A program made the translations under genes and the position numbers. Shown here in pieces: positions 27,818-37,915 of a DNA stretch of 64,000 bases. Origin of the DNA: Neptuniibacter sp. CAU 1671 (GTDB taxonomy: Bacteria > Pseudomonadota > Gammaproteobacteria > Pseudomonadales > Balneatricaceae); NCBI RefSeq assembly GCF_029222905.1, contig NZ_JARHUE010000001.1:372001-436000 (forward strand), written 5' to 3'. The stretch's first letter is position 1; each line of letters starts with the position of its first letter. Below the pieces are notes generated by a model that was not told where the DNA came from, searched no databases, and saw only the letters and a program-made list of their open reading frames with translations.

Positions 27818-28924
27818 TTATGCGTCCCGGGATTTCAGGCGACGTATCTCTTCATCCTGAACGATCAGTTTTTTCTCCAGCGCCGCGAGCTTACCAAGGG
27901 TACGCCCCAGCTCTTCATCTTTATCTTTGTACTGAATCCGCACGGAGTTTTCACGACGCACATGTTCATTGCTGGCGGCCATCTGCTTTTGCCGCTGCAT
28001 TTTCATCTCTTCTTCCAAGCCCTTGATTCTATCTTCTAAGCGCTTGTTTTTATTAATCTCTGCAAGCAACTGACTGTTAAGCTTTGAGATCTCACGGACA
28101 TGCGTACCGTGATCATGTTTCACATGTTTGAGGTGCTCATCCAGATTTTTGATCTGGGTTTTCTGCATATCCTGCTTCACATCCTTGCGCGCAATTTCCG
28201 CCTGAAGCTCCTGAATATTACGCGTCAGCGCGGCTTCTTTTTTACCCGCTTCTTCTCTCAGCTTATCCAGAGCCATCCGATAATGACGTGCATCGGCTTC
28301 TGCTTTGCCAATGCTGTCCATGGTATGGCGCTGCTCATCCTTGATACGCATATCAAATTTGCGTTTATGCTCTTCATGCACTTTACGCAGATGACTCAGT
28401 TCCTGCTCCATCGCACTGTATTTTTGCGAATCTTTATTTCGCAAAATCGTCTCATTATCGAGACTGTCCTTGAGCACTTTTTTCTCGGCCTCAAGCGCCT
28501 TGATCAGCGTTCTGAACTCTTCATTCAAAGCCGTTTCGGTGCGAAGCTGCTCCTCAAGATTCAGTACTTTATCGCGCGCTTCAGCAAGCTGGCGGTCAGA
28601 TTCACGGGCCAGACTATCAATTTCCAGGCTACCATCATGATGAAACTGATTATGAATGGAGTTGGTCGCCTCCTGCACAGCGAGCTGCCACAAACGACTG
28701 AAAGACTGGTGCAGAGTGTCGGGCACCTCAGGAAAGGCCATATCAACCGGTGTCAGCGCCAATCGCTCGGGTGCCATTTTCCACCAGGACCGGAAACCTT
28801 CGGCCACAGCAGCTTCCGGCAGACCCATTGACTCAGCGATCAGGCTTTGTGTAGGTTGCAAACCAGCCAGCAATAGGCGGTCTGCTGTCGAATAGATAAC
28901 TTCGATATCCACTGAATCATTCAT
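27818..28924 (-). CDS. KfrA-like DNA-binding coiled-coil protein
   Basis: The 368-residue protein has a globular N-terminal part of about 100 residues with a helix-turn-helix-like segment (LLLAGLQPTQSLIAESMGLP) and an aromatic stretch (VAEGFRSWW). The rest, from about residue 105 on, is a long coiled coil rich in Glu, Lys, Leu and Gln, without Pro or hydrophobic breaks. This is the layout of KfrA, a plasmid DNA-binding protein that forms filament-like coiled coils. Chromosomal relatives exist, but their job is not settled; nucleoid organisation is an inference. It follows rluC by 14 bases on the same strand. Confidence 0.75.
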   Translation of the reverse strand: MNDSVDIEVIYSTADRLLLAGLQPTQSLIAESMGLPEAAVAEGFRSWWKMAPERLALTPVDMAFPEVPDTLHQSFSRLWQLAVQEATNSIHNQFHHDGSLEIDSLARESDRQLAEARDKVLNLEEQLRTETALNEEFRTLIKALEAEKKVLKDSLDNETILRNKDSQKYSAMEQELSHLRKVHEEHKRKFDMRIKDEQRHTMDSIGKAEADARHYRMALDKLREEAGKKEAALTRNIQELQAEIARKDVKQDMQKTQIKNLDEHLKHVKHDHGTHVREISKLNSQLLAEINKNKRLEDRIKGLEEEMKMQRQKQMAASNEHVRRENSVRIQYKDKDEELGRTLGKLAALEKKLIVQDEEIRRLKSRDA

Positions 28925-28938
28925 GCTTACTTAATCCC

Positions 28939-29901
28939 TTACTCACTACTTTCCAAACGCGCCAGTGCATCTGTCAGCCCTGACTCCAATGGCGCCTTAA
29001 TAATTTCCCGCCCCCCTTCCGGCAGAGGAAACCGCAGTTCAGCTGCATGCAAAAACAACCGGTTAAAACCCAGACTTTTCATCTCGTTGTTTACCCCGTC
29101 TATACCATACTTGGGGTCACCAATAATCGGGTATCCGGCAAATTGACAATGTACCCTGATCTGATGGGTACGACCGGTAATGGGTCTTGCCTCAATCAGG
29201 GTGGCAATCGCGCCAAAACGCTGCAGTACCCTGAACTCAGTTAAAGAAGGTTTACCATCAGGCGCGACCTTAACGACCCGCTCACCGGATTTAAGTTCGT
29301 TTTTTCGCAGCGGTGCATCTACCTTGTCGCGGCGCTGCGGCCAGCGGCCATCAACCAGCGCATGATAAATTTTAGTCACCTGTTTGCGCTGCAGCGCTTC
29401 ATGCATAAATTTCAGCGCACTGCGTTTTTTGGCCAACAGAATACAGCCAGAGGTATCACGATCCAGACGATGCACCAATTCCAGAAACTTAAGCTGAGGG
29501 CGCATCTGACGGAAACACTCGATCAGACCCAGGCTGACACCACTGCCACCATGGACTGCCAAACCCGATGGTTTGTTCACTGCAATATAGTCACGATTTT
29601 CAAACAGAATTGCCTGCTCCAGCAACGTTGTCAGTTGCTCACTGACTTTTGGAGCTTCAGCCCGCTCAGCTACCCGAAGCGGCGGCACACGCACTAAATC
29701 ATCGGCTTGCAGGCGATATTCAGGTTTGACGCGTTTTTTGTTAACCCGCACCTCACCCTTGCGCAAAATACGATATACCAGGCTTTTTGGCACACCTTTA
29801 AGCGCGGTAATCAAAAAATTATCGATGCGCTGACCGGCCTGCTCTGGCTCAATTTCTAGAAAACGCACCTGCTCAGATACAGGTTTTGAAGTGACCGACA
29901 T
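28939..29901 (-). CDS. rluC: RluC, 23S rRNA pseudouridine synthase
   Basis: RluC makes pseudouridine at positions 955, 2504 and 2580 of 23S rRNA. The 320-residue protein has an N-terminal S4 RNA-binding domain ([14 protein letters not shown] through [11 protein letters not shown]) and the RluA-type catalytic domain with the nucleophile Asp in [27 protein letters not shown] and PIIGDPKYG are further family motifs. It is divergent from rne across 490 bases, an arrangement shared with E. coli and Pseudomonas. Product specificity against RluA/RluD is judged from length and the rne neighbourhood. Confidence 0.93.
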   Translation of the reverse strand: MSVTSKPVSEQVRFLEIEPEQAGQRIDNFLITALKGVPKSLVYRILRKGEVRVNKKRVKPEYRLQADDLVRVPPLRVAERAEAPKVSEQLTTLLEQAILFENRDYIAVNKPSGLAVHGGSGVSLGLIECFRQMRPQLKFLELVHRLDRDTSGCILLAKKRSALKFMHEALQRKQVTKIYHALVDGRWPQRRDKVDAPLRKNELKSGERVVKVAPDGKPSLTEFRVLQRFGAIATLIEARPITGRTHQIRVHCQFAGYPIIGDPKYGIDGVNNEMKSLGFNRLFLHAAELRFPLPEGGREIIKAPLESGLTDALARLESSE

Positions 29902-30392
29902 AAATCCCGACTAAATAGGGTTAACGAATTGATGCATATGGGGTTTGCTGCTATATTCTACCGCTGCCGTGATGCGATGGCTTTACTTTTTTCGAATCCC
30001 GCTTCAAGGCATGTCTGCCGCACAGGATACAGATAGCAGGCCAGACAGCAAAGAAACCTGAATTAACACAGCTTTTCACCCAGCCGGACACGTGTCGGTT
30101 GGCGGTGGAGATGCACCCGAACCAGGAACCTGCCCCTGATAAGTGGCAGCCACAACCAGTTAGAAGAAAAACTTTGGTTCGGGATTCCTCCATCAGGACA
30201 TCCAGCCTGCCAGTTGCAGGGGGTCCCTCTAAATCCGCTAGCAGCATCTAGCACCGTTGAATGGTCTCCAGCCAAATATGCCCGAGATCCACTCCGGTTC
30301 TGTCGTCTGCCGCTAGCCCTGGATCGGTCCAGAAACCGAACACGGGCAATGTTGCTCGTTCGATGAGTGAAAAGCGTTCACAAGAGAACGCT
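29902..30392 (+). promoter_or_regulatory. Long leader region of rne
   Basis: This 491-base stretch holds the rne promoter at 29929-29957 and then a predicted 5' untranslated leader of about 430 bases. Within it, cccgaacca at 30116-30124 pairs with tggttcggg at 30175-30183, enclosing a smaller ctgcc/ggcag stem, and a palindrome gacacgtgtc lies at about 30089-30098. In E. coli a 361-base structured rne leader lets RNase E cut its own mRNA for feedback control; the same role is likely here by position. Confidence 0.65.
29929..29957 (+). promoter_or_regulatory. Candidate sigma-70 promoter of rne
   Basis: A -35 box TTGATG and a -10 box TATATT are separated by exactly 17 bases. Transcription would start near 29964, about 430 bases before the rne ATG. 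Confidence 0.65.
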
Positions 30393-33275
30393 ATGAAAAG
30401 AATGCTGATTAACGCAACCCAGCCAGAAGAGTTGCGTGTAGCACTGGTTGATGGCCAGCGCCTGTATGATCTGGATATCGAATCCGATTCCAGAGAACAG
30501 AAAAAAGCCAATATATACAAAGGCAAAATCACCCGTATTGAACCCAGCCTTGAAGCTGCATTCGTTGACTATGGCTCTGAACGTCATGGTTTTCTGCCGC
30601 TGAAAGAGATTGCGCGCGAATACTTCTCACAAAAACCGAGCCGTGGCAGCCGCCCCAACATCAAAGAGGTGCTGAAAGAAGGCACTGAAGTGATTGTGCA
30701 GGTTGATAAAGAAGAGCGTGGCAACAAAGGCGCTGCACTGACCACCTTTATCAGTCTGGCCGGCCGTTATCTGGTTCTGATGCCAAACAACCCGCGTGCC
30801 GGCGGTATCTCCCGTCGCATTGAAGGTGACGAACGCACTCAGTTAAAAGATGCTCTGGCGGGTGTAAATATCCCTAACCAGATGGGCATTATCATCCGTA
30901 CTGCGGGTGTAGGCCGTTCCTCTGAAGAGCTGCAATGGGATCTGGATTACCTCAATACCCTGTGGGAAGCGATTACTCAGGCCTCTAATGAGCGTTCCGC
31001 TCCGTTCCTGATCTATCAGGAAAGCAACGTGGTAATTCGTGCCGTGCGCGATTACCTGCGTGCCGATATCGGTGAAGTCCTGATTGATGATGCTCAGGTA
31101 TTCGAAGAGGCTAAAACCTTCGTTAAGCAGGTGATGCCAACCTACGAGCACAAAATCAAGCTCTACTCTGAAAAGACGCCGTTATTCAACCGCTTCCAGA
31201 TTGAGACTCAGATCGAAACAGCATTCCAGCGCGAAGTGACCCTGCCCTCTGGCGGTTCCATCGTAATTGATCCAACTGAAGCACTGGTATCGATCGATAT
31301 CAACTCCGCCCGCGCAACCCGCGGTGGCGATATTGAAGAAACCGCTCTGCAGACCAACCTGGAAGCTGCGGAAGAGATCGCTCGCCAGCTACGCCTGCGT
31401 GATATTGGTGGCCTGATCGTTATCGACTTTATCGATATGACACCGATTAAAAACCAGCGCGAAGTGGAAAAACGTCTGCAGGACGTTTTGAAGATGGACC
31501 GTGCCCGGGTACAGATGGGCCGTATCTCCCGCTTTGGCCTGCTGGAGATGTCACGTCAGCGTCTGCGTCCTTCACTGGCTGAAACCCGCGGTGTGGTCTG
31601 CCCACGCTGTAATGGCCAGGGTACGATTCGTGACACTGAATCTCTGGCGCTTTCTATTCTGCGTCTGATTGAAGAAGAGTCCGGTAAAGAGCGCACCTCA
31701 CAGATTCGCGCAATTCTGCCGGTCACTGTGGCGACCTATCTGTTGAATGAAAAGCGTAAGGCTGTTCATGATATTGAGCTGCGCCAGAAAGTCCGGGTTG
31801 TCATCGTACCGAACCCGAACATGGAAACACCGCATTATGAAGTCGTTCGCCTGCGTGATGACCACACAGTATCTACCACCAACGACGCCAGCTACACCCT
31901 GCAGCCTGAGGCTGAAGAAACCGATCTGGTTCAGGTTGCTACCACACCGGCCAGCACTGGCCGTGAGCAGGCGGCCGTGCGCAGCGTCGCTCCGACTGCA
32001 CCCGCTCCTGCAAGCACTGTATCTGTAGCGCCGGCTGCGACTGCTCCAGAAACCAGCAAGCCCGATCCGAAAAGCTCTCTGGGCCACAAGGTACTGAAGG
32101 TCTTCAAAGGCCTGTTTGGTTCACCTGCACCGGTTAAACCGGCTGAAGAGAAAGAGGATAAACCACAGCCAAAACGTGCACGCAGTGAGCGTTCGTCCTC
32201 TAACAACCAGGGCAACAGCAATCGTCGTAACCGCCGTCGCGATAATGACCGTCGTAACAAGTCTGATCGCCAGAATGATGAAATCATCACCCTGGAACCG
32301 GAAACCAACCTGCCACCGCTGGGTGAACAGGAAGAAAAAACCAAACGCCGTCGCCGTCGTCGTCGCGGAGAGCGCCAGGGTGAAAACGAAAACACCCCGG
32401 TGACTGAAACGCAGGACAAAAACAGCAGCGAAAATAAAGCAGCTGAAAGTGAAACTGATGAACGCAATCCACGTCGTCGCGGTCGTCGCCGTCGCGGAGG
32501 CGAACGTCAGGCAGAGCGTTCCGGTCCGGCTCCGGTAATTGAAGTTGAATCCACTCAGTCTGAATCAAACAGCGAAACACCTGTATCTGAGACTACTGAG
32601 AGCACTACTACCGAAAGCCAGCAGACTCAAAAACCTGTTGCTGAGATGCCTTCAACCGAGCAGGTTGCTGATACGGATACAGTAGCTGCAGAGCAGGAAC
32701 AGACCCCGGCGGAAGCTGTGGACCTGAATACTGATGCTGCTGAATCGGTGAAAGCCGTTGAAGCTGAAGCGACAACGCCAGAAACCGACACTTCAGAACA
32801 GACTGAACTGACGCAGTCCAGTGAAACGCAAACAGGTGATGAACCGGTTGCTGCCGACAACACTGCAGAGCCTGAAGCTGTTTCAAGCCCTGAAAGCGTT
32901 GCTGAAGAGAACGTACCTGCTGAAACACCTGAACCACAGCAGTCGCTGCCGTTGACGTCTGAAGAGGTCGAAGCCCCTCAGGCCAATGAAGCTGACAGCC
33001 AGGAAGTAACGGCCACTGCAGAGGTTGAAGCACCTGAAGCAATCGTGACACAGGAAACCGTTGAAGCTGTACCTGAAACCAATGTTACCGAAGCTGAAAC
33101 CACCGCCGAAGTGACTCCGACTGAAACAGTTCAGGAAACTGCTGAAGAGGCTCCACAGTCTGAGGCCGAGGCACCCCGCGTACGTAAACGTCGCAGCCGA
33201 GCCCCGAATGACCCTCGTGTCAAACGTCAGGTTGGGGAAACAGAAACAACCTCGGATGAAAGCAGCTCCAGCTGA
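30393..33275 (+). CDS. rne: Ribonuclease E
   Basis: RNase E is the main endonuclease for mRNA decay and rRNA/tRNA processing. The catalytic half has the S1 domain ([20 protein letters not shown]), the DNase I-like site with Asp in [16 protein letters not shown] and LIVIDFIDM, and the zinc-link CPRCNGQG. From about residue 500 to the end (960) the protein is low-complexity: Arg-rich blocks ([22 protein letters not shown]), a long acidic Thr/Glu-rich region and a final basic patch ([10 protein letters not shown]). These are RNA-binding and degradosome scaffold regions. The frame extends upstream to 30261, but the ATG at 30393 begins [21 protein letters not shown], the conserved N-terminus. Confidence 0.97.
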   Translation: MKRMLINATQPEELRVALVDGQRLYDLDIESDSREQKKANIYKGKITRIEPSLEAAFVDYGSERHGFLPLKEIAREYFSQKPSRGSRPNIKEVLKEGTEVIVQVDKEERGNKGAALTTFISLAGRYLVLMPNNPRAGGISRRIEGDERTQLKDALAGVNIPNQMGIIIRTAGVGRSSEELQWDLDYLNTLWEAITQASNERSAPFLIYQESNVVIRAVRDYLRADIGEVLIDDAQVFEEAKTFVKQVMPTYEHKIKLYSEKTPLFNRFQIETQIETAFQREVTLPSGGSIVIDPTEALVSIDINSARATRGGDIEETALQTNLEAAEEIARQLRLRDIGGLIVIDFIDMTPIKNQREVEKRLQDVLKMDRARVQMGRISRFGLLEMSRQRLRPSLAETRGVVCPRCNGQGTIRDTESLALSILRLIEEESGKERTSQIRAILPVTVATYLLNEKRKAVHDIELRQKVRVVIVPNPNMETPHYEVVRLRDDHTVSTTNDASYTLQPEAEETDLVQVATTPASTGREQAAVRSVAPTAPAPASTVSVAPAATAPETSKPDPKSSLGHKVLKVFKGLFGSPAPVKPAEEKEDKPQPKRARSERSSSNNQGNSNRRNRRRDNDRRNKSDRQNDEIITLEPETNLPPLGEQEEKTKRRRRRRRGERQGENENTPVTETQDKNSSENKAAESETDERNPRRRGRRRRGGERQAERSGPAPVIEVESTQSESNSETPVSETTESTTTESQQTQKPVAEMPSTEQVADTDTVAAEQEQTPAEAVDLNTDAAESVKAVEAEATTPETDTSEQTELTQSSETQTGDEPVAADNTAEPEAVSSPESVAEENVPAETPEPQQSLPLTSEEVEAPQANEADSQEVTATAEVEAPEAIVTQETVEAVPETNVTEAETTAEVTPTETVQETAEEAPQSEAEAPRVRKRRSRAPNDPRVKRQVGETETTSDESSSS

Positions 33276-33288
33276 TTCGGAGGACAAA

Positions 33289-33315
33289 AAAAAGCCGGCA
33301 TCGCCGGCTTTTTTA
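33289..33315 (+). terminator. Bidirectional terminator between rne and murB
   Basis: A stem gccggc/gccggc with a 3-base loop is flanked by A-run and T-run on both sides. It lies 13 bases after the rne stop and also follows the end of convergent murB. Confidence 0.9.
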
Positions 33316-33323
33316 TTATCTAT

Positions 33324-34352
33324 TCAAAGGGGAGGATAAATTCTCGGCTCCATCTCCAGCGACACACCAAATCGACTGTAAACCGATGCCCTGATCTCCT
33401 CTGCCAGTTCCAGCAGCGCCTCAAATGATCCTTCAGCATAATTGACCAGCACCAGGGCCTGTTTATCGTACACACCCACATTTCCTTTACGCTGACCTTT
33501 CCAACCCGCCTGATCGATCAACCAACCCGCCGCCAGTTTGTATTTTCCGTCGGGCTCAGGATAGGCCACCAGATCAGTAAACGCCTGCTTCAAAGCAATA
33601 TATTGTTCGGCCGATACACGGGGATTTTCAAAAAAACTCCCGGCATTACCCAACTGATCCGGGTCTGGCAACTTGGAACGTCGGACAGCACAAACCGCAG
33701 CAACCAGCTGAACCGGTGTAGGTGACGACTGCCCCTGCGCGTCCAGATACTCCTGTAATGCTCCATAATGCAGTTTTGGCGCAAAACATGTACTCAGCCT
33801 GAAACGCACTCGCCAAATGACATAGCGTCCCGGCTCGATTGACTTAAACAGGCTGTTCCGATAACTCAGCTGACACTCCTCTGCCATCAACTGCACCACC
33901 GTTTTTTCCTGCCTGTCATAGGCGATAACACTGTGCAGGCAATCCGAGACTTCTACCCCATATGCACCGATATTCTGCACCGGCGCAGCCCCTACGGTAC
34001 CGGGAATCAGCGCCAGGTTCTCCAGTCCATGCAAACCCAGCGTCAGCAGATGACAGACAAACTGATGCCAGTTTTCTCCGGCACCGACTTCCACAATGGC
34101 GTTTTCGTTATCGTCAGCCAACAAATGCACACCTGCAGCAGCGATCCGGATCACAGCCCCCGGCAAAGATGGCTGCAACACCAGGTTGCTGCCCCCACCG
34201 AGAATCAGGAGTGGCCACTGTTTGGCTTCAACCTCATTCAGCGCTTCAACCAATTCAGTGAGCTGGTTCACTTCAATAAGACGCTCAGCGGTAACCTTTA
34301 GACCCAGGCTATTGGCATTGCTTAAATCCGCATGGTTAATCCACTGAGTCAT
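33324..34352 (-). CDS. murB: UDP-N-acetylenolpyruvoylglucosamine reductase
   Basis: MurB reduces UDP-GlcNAc-enolpyruvate to UDP-MurNAc with NADPH and FAD. The 342-residue protein is the type I (E. coli) form. FAD-binding motifs LILGGGSNLVL, ALIPGTVGAAPVQNIGAYGVE and the substrate Ser/Asn segment GNAGSFFENP are present, and it ends with the conserved MEPRIYP. Its start overlaps the upstream phosphatase gene by 4 bases (ATGA). It is the last gene of the exbB-to-murB run. Confidence 0.96.
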   Translation of the reverse strand: MTQWINHADLSNANSLGLKVTAERLIEVNQLTELVEALNEVEAKQWPLLILGGGSNLVLQPSLPGAVIRIAAAGVHLLADDNENAIVEVGAGENWHQFVCHLLTLGLHGLENLALIPGTVGAAPVQNIGAYGVEVSDCLHSVIAYDRQEKTVVQLMAEECQLSYRNSLFKSIEPGRYVIWRVRFRLSTCFAPKLHYGALQEYLDAQGQSSPTPVQLVAAVCAVRRSKLPDPDQLGNAGSFFENPRVSAEQYIALKQAFTDLVAYPEPDGKYKLAAGWLIDQAGWKGQRKGNVGVYDKQALVLVNYAEGSFEALLELAEEIRASVYSRFGVSLEMEPRIYPPL

Positions 34353-34831
34353 GAACGTGGCAACTCCTGTTGCAGGTGATGTATCAACCCTCTGGATGCA
34401 TCAATCACCAGATTAAGCACCTTTTCAAAACCATCAGCGCCGCCATAATAGGGGTCCGGCACCTCAGATTCGGGGGCCTGACAAAAATCGAGAAACAATC
34501 CCAGGTGCCCCTGAAAACCCGCCGGGCATCCTCGCTTAAGCTCTGCAAGATTCTGTTTATCCATCGTGAGAATGTAATCAAACTGCTGATAGTCATCGGG
34601 ACTGACCTGCCGCGCTCTCAAATGATCAAGCGGAAAACCGCGCTGCTTGGCTACCCGGGCCGAACGACTGTCTGGCGGATTACCGATGTGATAAGCCGCC
34701 GTTCCGGCAGAATCAACCTCTACAAACTCCGTCATCCCCTGCTGCCGGATCAGTTCTTCAAATACACCATGCGCAGTCGGTGAGCGGCAGATATTGCCAA
34801 GACAGACAAACAGAATCCGCGTCATTCTCAA
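34349..34831 (-). CDS. Low-molecular-weight protein tyrosine phosphatase
   Basis: The 160-residue protein has the phosphate loop C10-LGNIC-R16-S near the N-terminus ([10 protein letters not shown]) and the general-acid Asp in VPDPYYGG. These are the hallmarks of the LMW-PTP family. In other bacteria such enzymes dephosphorylate tyrosine kinases for polysaccharide export; here there is no kinase nearby and the substrate is unknown. The gene overlaps kdsB and murB by 4 bases each, and the same order is found in Pseudomonas. Confidence 0.93.
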   Translation of the reverse strand: MRMTRILFVCLGNICRSPTAHGVFEELIRQQGMTEFVEVDSAGTAAYHIGNPPDSRSARVAKQRGFPLDHLRARQVSPDDYQQFDYILTMDKQNLAELKRGCPAGFQGHLGLFLDFCQAPESEVPDPYYGGADGFEKVLNLVIDASRGLIHHLQQELPRS

Positions 34832-35601
34832 CCCGTGGCCTGTTCGAGAAGCTGCTGCAAACGTGCCAGATCCTCTGGCGTATCGACACCCGTTGGTGGC
34901 TGTTCGTCTGCTTCAGCAACGTGAATACGCGCACCGTGCCACATGGCCCGCAACTGCTCGAGGCATTCGGTCTGCTCCAGCGGAGCCGGAGGCCATTTCA
35001 CAAAGTCATTGAGCAGCTTGACCCGATAGGCATAGATGCCGATGTGTCGCTGCCAGCTATACCCCTGTGGTAACTGCTGGCGACCCTCTGCCGTCGCAAA
35101 GGCATCACGTGGCCAGGGCATCGGTGCCCGGCTGAAATACAGTGCAATCCCATTAGCATCAGACACCACCTTCACCACGTTGGGATTAAGCAGAGACTCT
35201 ACATCCAGAATCGGCTCACTCAGTGTCGCAATGCTGGCGCTTTGTTCAGCCTGCAGGTTATGCGCGACCTGATTGATAATACGGGGCGGAATCAGCGGTT
35301 CATCACCCTGCACATTCACTACAATGTCGTCGGCATAAAAACCCTGTTTACTGACCACTTCCTGCAGACGATCAGTACCTGAGGGATGACCCGCAGAGGT
35401 CATCACGACCTCAGCACCAAAACCGGCGGCGGCCTCGGCTATACGATCATCGTCGGTAGCAATCATGATCCGCTGCGCTTCGCTTTGGCAGGCCCGCTCA
35501 TAGACATGCTGCAACATGGGTTTCCCCTGCAGCAAGGCTAATGGTTTACCCGGAAAGCGACTGGATGCATAACGTGCCGGAATGATTACGCTAAAACCCA
35601 T
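34828..35601 (-). CDS. kdsB: KdsB, CMP-KDO synthetase
   Basis: KdsB activates KDO with CTP to CMP-KDO for the LPS inner core. The 257-residue protein opens with [19 protein letters not shown], the nucleotide-binding start of the family, and has [11 protein letters not shown] and the metal site [17 protein letters not shown] and [10 protein letters not shown] are further matches. It sits between trm112 and the phosphatase in a tight operon. Confidence 0.96.
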   Translation of the reverse strand: MGFSVIIPARYASSRFPGKPLALLQGKPMLQHVYERACQSEAQRIMIATDDDRIAEAAAGFGAEVVMTSAGHPSGTDRLQEVVSKQGFYADDIVVNVQGDEPLIPPRIINQVAHNLQAEQSASIATLSEPILDVESLLNPNVVKVVSDANGIALYFSRAPMPWPRDAFATAEGRQQLPQGYSWQRHIGIYAYRVKLLNDFVKWPPAPLEQTECLEQLRAMWHGARIHVAEADEQPPTGVDTPEDLARLQQLLEQATG

Positions 35602-35619
35602 GATTCTACCCCTGTCAGC

Positions 35620-35805
35620 TTATTTGGCTTCACGCTCTTCAGCGGTCAGCTCCCGTGCCTCGGATTCCAACAGCACCGGAATATCGTCACGTACAGGATA
35701 CGCCAGTCCGCTGGCGCGGCAGATCAATTCATTGGTTTCAGCATGATATTCCAGAGGCGCTTTGGTCACCGGACAAACCAGAATATCGAGCAGTTTTTTA
35801 TCCAT
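35620..35805 (-). CDS. Trm112/UPF0434 family small protein (YcaR-like)
   Basis: This 61-residue protein starts [18 protein letters not shown] and ends with [16 protein letters not shown], the pattern of the UPF0434/Trm112 family. Eukaryotic Trm112 activates methyltransferases; the bacterial role is not settled. It overlaps lpxK by 8 bases and precedes kdsB by 18, the usual place (ycaR between lpxK and kdsB in E. coli). Only two Cys are seen, so a full zinc site is not evident. Confidence 0.9.
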   Translation of the reverse strand: MDKKLLDILVCPVTKAPLEYHAETNELICRASGLAYPVRDDIPVLLESEARELTAEEREAK

Positions 35806-36811
35806 GATGTGTTTTACCTTTGCTCTTCAGTGACGCCAGTTGTTCTAACAACTGACGTGTAAAATTATCAGGCAGCCGGGCTGAGACTTCCACATACCAG
35901 CTGTCATTCAGATCAAATTGACGCAATTTTACCGCATCTTTTTCCGTCATCAGTAATGGTGCCCGAGGCTCAAACACCAGCTCCTCAGGCTTGAAATGAT
36001 GATGATCAGAAAATGGATGGCAGTGGGGATGCGCCCCGAGTTGTTCCCTGACCAACTGAAAAAAACGCTCGGGATTACCGATGCCGGCCAAAGCATGCAC
36101 CGCCTGGCCGCTGAAAGCATCCAAAGACGTCTGCAGATCACCCTGTAGACTGCACAACCGCTGCGGCTGCAGGATCATCGTAAACGCCCGCTGCAGTAGC
36201 TCAGCATCAAGACGCTGGGACTCTCCATTGACGACAACAAAATCAACCTGAGACAGGCGACTGGCCGGTTCTCGTAACGGACCGGCGGGTAAACAATGGC
36301 CATTACCCAGGCCTCGGGCACCATCCAAAACCGCGATTTCCAGATCACGCCCCAGCGCATAGTGCTGCAGACCATCATCACTGATAATCAGGTCACAGTC
36401 CGTATGTTCCAGCAGATATTCAGCCGCCGCGACCCGATCCGGTGCAATCACCACAGGGCAGCCACTGCGTTGCGCCAGCAGTGCCGGTTCATCACCGGCA
36501 AGATTTACCGCGGTGTCAGGTGTTACATGAAAAGGAAATGAGGTAACCGCGCTTTTATAGCCACGGCTGATGATACCGGGTTTATATCCCGCTTGAATAA
36601 GCTGTTCACACAGAAACAGCACCAGTGGGGTTTTGCCTGTGCCACCGACACTAATATTGCCAACAACGATGACAGGGACTGGTGACTGCCACTGGGATGC
36701 CACTAATTTGGACCTGCGCCGAGCGGCAGCACGCTTAAAGAAGCGCTCCAGTGGCAGGAGCCAGCACGGCGCGGGCTGATCCGAGTACCAGCGCCGGAGC
36801 AGCCAGTTCAT
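35798..36811 (-). CDS. lpxK: LpxK, tetraacyldisaccharide 4'-kinase
   Basis: LpxK phosphorylates the 4' position of the lipid A disaccharide to form lipid IVA at the inner membrane. The 337-residue protein has an N-terminal amphipathic anchor ([10 protein letters not shown]) and the P-loop [13 protein letters not shown], then IISRGYKS and [12 protein letters not shown], with the Asp-Asp pair that acts as base. It ends with [12 protein letters not shown]. It overlaps exbD by 4 bases. Confidence 0.96.
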   Translation of the reverse strand: MNWLLRRWYSDQPAPCWLLPLERFFKRAAARRRSKLVASQWQSPVPVIVVGNISVGGTGKTPLVLFLCEQLIQAGYKPGIISRGYKSAVTSFPFHVTPDTAVNLAGDEPALLAQRSGCPVVIAPDRVAAAEYLLEHTDCDLIISDDGLQHYALGRDLEIAVLDGARGLGNGHCLPAGPLREPASRLSQVDFVVVNGESQRLDAELLQRAFTMILQPQRLCSLQGDLQTSLDAFSGQAVHALAGIGNPERFFQLVREQLGAHPHCHPFSDHHHFKPEELVFEPRAPLLMTEKDAVKLRQFDLNDSWYVEVSARLPDNFTRQLLEQLASLKSKGKTHHG

Positions 36812-37227
36812 TCAGCCGAGGGTTCCTGTGTCGTGATACTGAGCTTACTGAAGCCAAGTTTGCCAGCCACGTCCATGGCAGTCACCACCGCCTGATGCGG
36901 CGTTTGCGCATCGGCCGTGATAATCAGCGGCAGTTCGCGGTTGTCACCGGCCAGTTCACGCAGTGCCCGGCTCAGGGTATCTGCCTGAGTGTTAACCAAT
37001 ACCGCACCGTTAACGCTGTACTGGCCATCGGCAGCAATCAGAATCTCAAGTACCAGATCCTGATCAACCGACTTCTCACCTGTCGCTTCAGGCAGATCGA
37101 TTTCAAGATGGGTTTCTTTGGTAAATGTGGTCGAGATCATAAAGAAGATCAGCAGCAGGAATACCACATCGATCAAAGGCGTCAGGTTAACACTGACCTC
37201 TTCCGGTTTCTGTCGTGGAAACTTCAC
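36808..37227 (-). CDS. exbD: ExbD/TolR-family proton-channel subunit
   Basis: The 139-residue protein has a short cytosolic start, one membrane segment with the proton-carrying Asp (NLTPLIDVVFLLLIFFMIST), and a periplasmic domain. It works with the ExbB protein encoded 11 bases upstream. Whether the pair powers TonB or another system is not shown. In Pseudomonas the same exbB-exbD pair lies before lpxK, so the location is conserved and does not depend on a receptor gene. Confidence 0.93.
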   Translation of the reverse strand: MKFPRQKPEEVSVNLTPLIDVVFLLLIFFMISTTFTKETHLEIDLPEATGEKSVDQDLVLEILIAADGQYSVNGAVLVNTQADTLSRALRELAGDNRELPLIITADAQTPHQAVVTAMDVAGKLGFSKLSITTQEPSAE

Positions 37228-37238
37228 AGCCTTTCCTC

Positions 37239-37859
37239 CTACTGCAGATCCACGTCCCGTTCACCGTGCATCACTTCAATCAGCTTGATAGTTTCCTGCT
37301 CCATGGTAACAACCAGTGTATCCACACGGCGCTGGAAAAAACGGTGAAACATCAGCGCAGGAATCGCCACCGACAAACCGGCCGCGGTGGTAATCAGCGC
37401 CTCGGAGATACCGCCCGCCAGTACATTCGCATTACCGGTTCCCTGAATCATGATCTCAGTGAACACCTTGATCATACCGATAACGGTACCCAGCAGACCC
37501 AGCAGCGGGGTGATGGCAGCAATGGTGCCCAGCGCATTCAGAAAACGTTCCAGTTCATGGATCACCTGAGAGGCCGATTCCTGGATACTTTCTTTCATGA
37601 TTTCACGACCGTGGGCCGCATTATTCAGGCCTGCCGCAATAATCTGTCCCAGGGGGCTGCTCTGTTTCAACTCACGTAAACGATCAGGTGTGACCTGGTG
37701 TTTTTTCACCATGGTCCATACTTCTGCCAGCAACCCCGGAGGGGTAACCCGACTGGTACGCAACGTCCATATACGTTCAAGACAGATAGCAAATGCGATA
37801 ACCGAACAGGCGATGATTGGCACCATCAGCCAACCGCCAGACTGAATGAGTTCAAACAC
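37239..37859 (-). CDS. exbB: ExbB/MotA/TolQ-family proton-channel protein
   Basis: The 206-residue protein has three predicted membrane segments: LMVPIIACSVIAFAICLERI near the start, and GTIAAITPLLGLLGTVIGM and SEALITTAAGLSVAIPALMF in the second half. The last two line the proton channel of the family. It is the first gene of the run exbB-exbD-lpxK-trm112-kdsB-ptp-murB, so the envelope genes downstream may share its promoter. comEC ends 56 bases upstream on the same strand. Confidence 0.93.
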   Translation of the reverse strand: MFELIQSGGWLMVPIIACSVIAFAICLERIWTLRTSRVTPPGLLAEVWTMVKKHQVTPDRLRELKQSSPLGQIIAAGLNNAAHGREIMKESIQESASQVIHELERFLNALGTIAAITPLLGLLGTVIGMIKVFTEIMIQGTGNANVLAGGISEALITTAAGLSVAIPALMFHRFFQRRVDTLVVTMEQETIKLIEVMHGERDVDLQ

Positions 37860-37915
37860 GTTTTATTCTCCTTAACCAGTGCTGCTGTACTCTAACACAG
37901 GCTGGATGGCGAAAC

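Noticed and set aside
28100-28831. 243-codon plus-strand frame opposite the KfrA-like gene
   Set aside because: The hydrophobic frame is the complement of a Lys/Glu-rich coiled coil (Leu and Phe codons opposite Lys and Glu codons), a known artefact.
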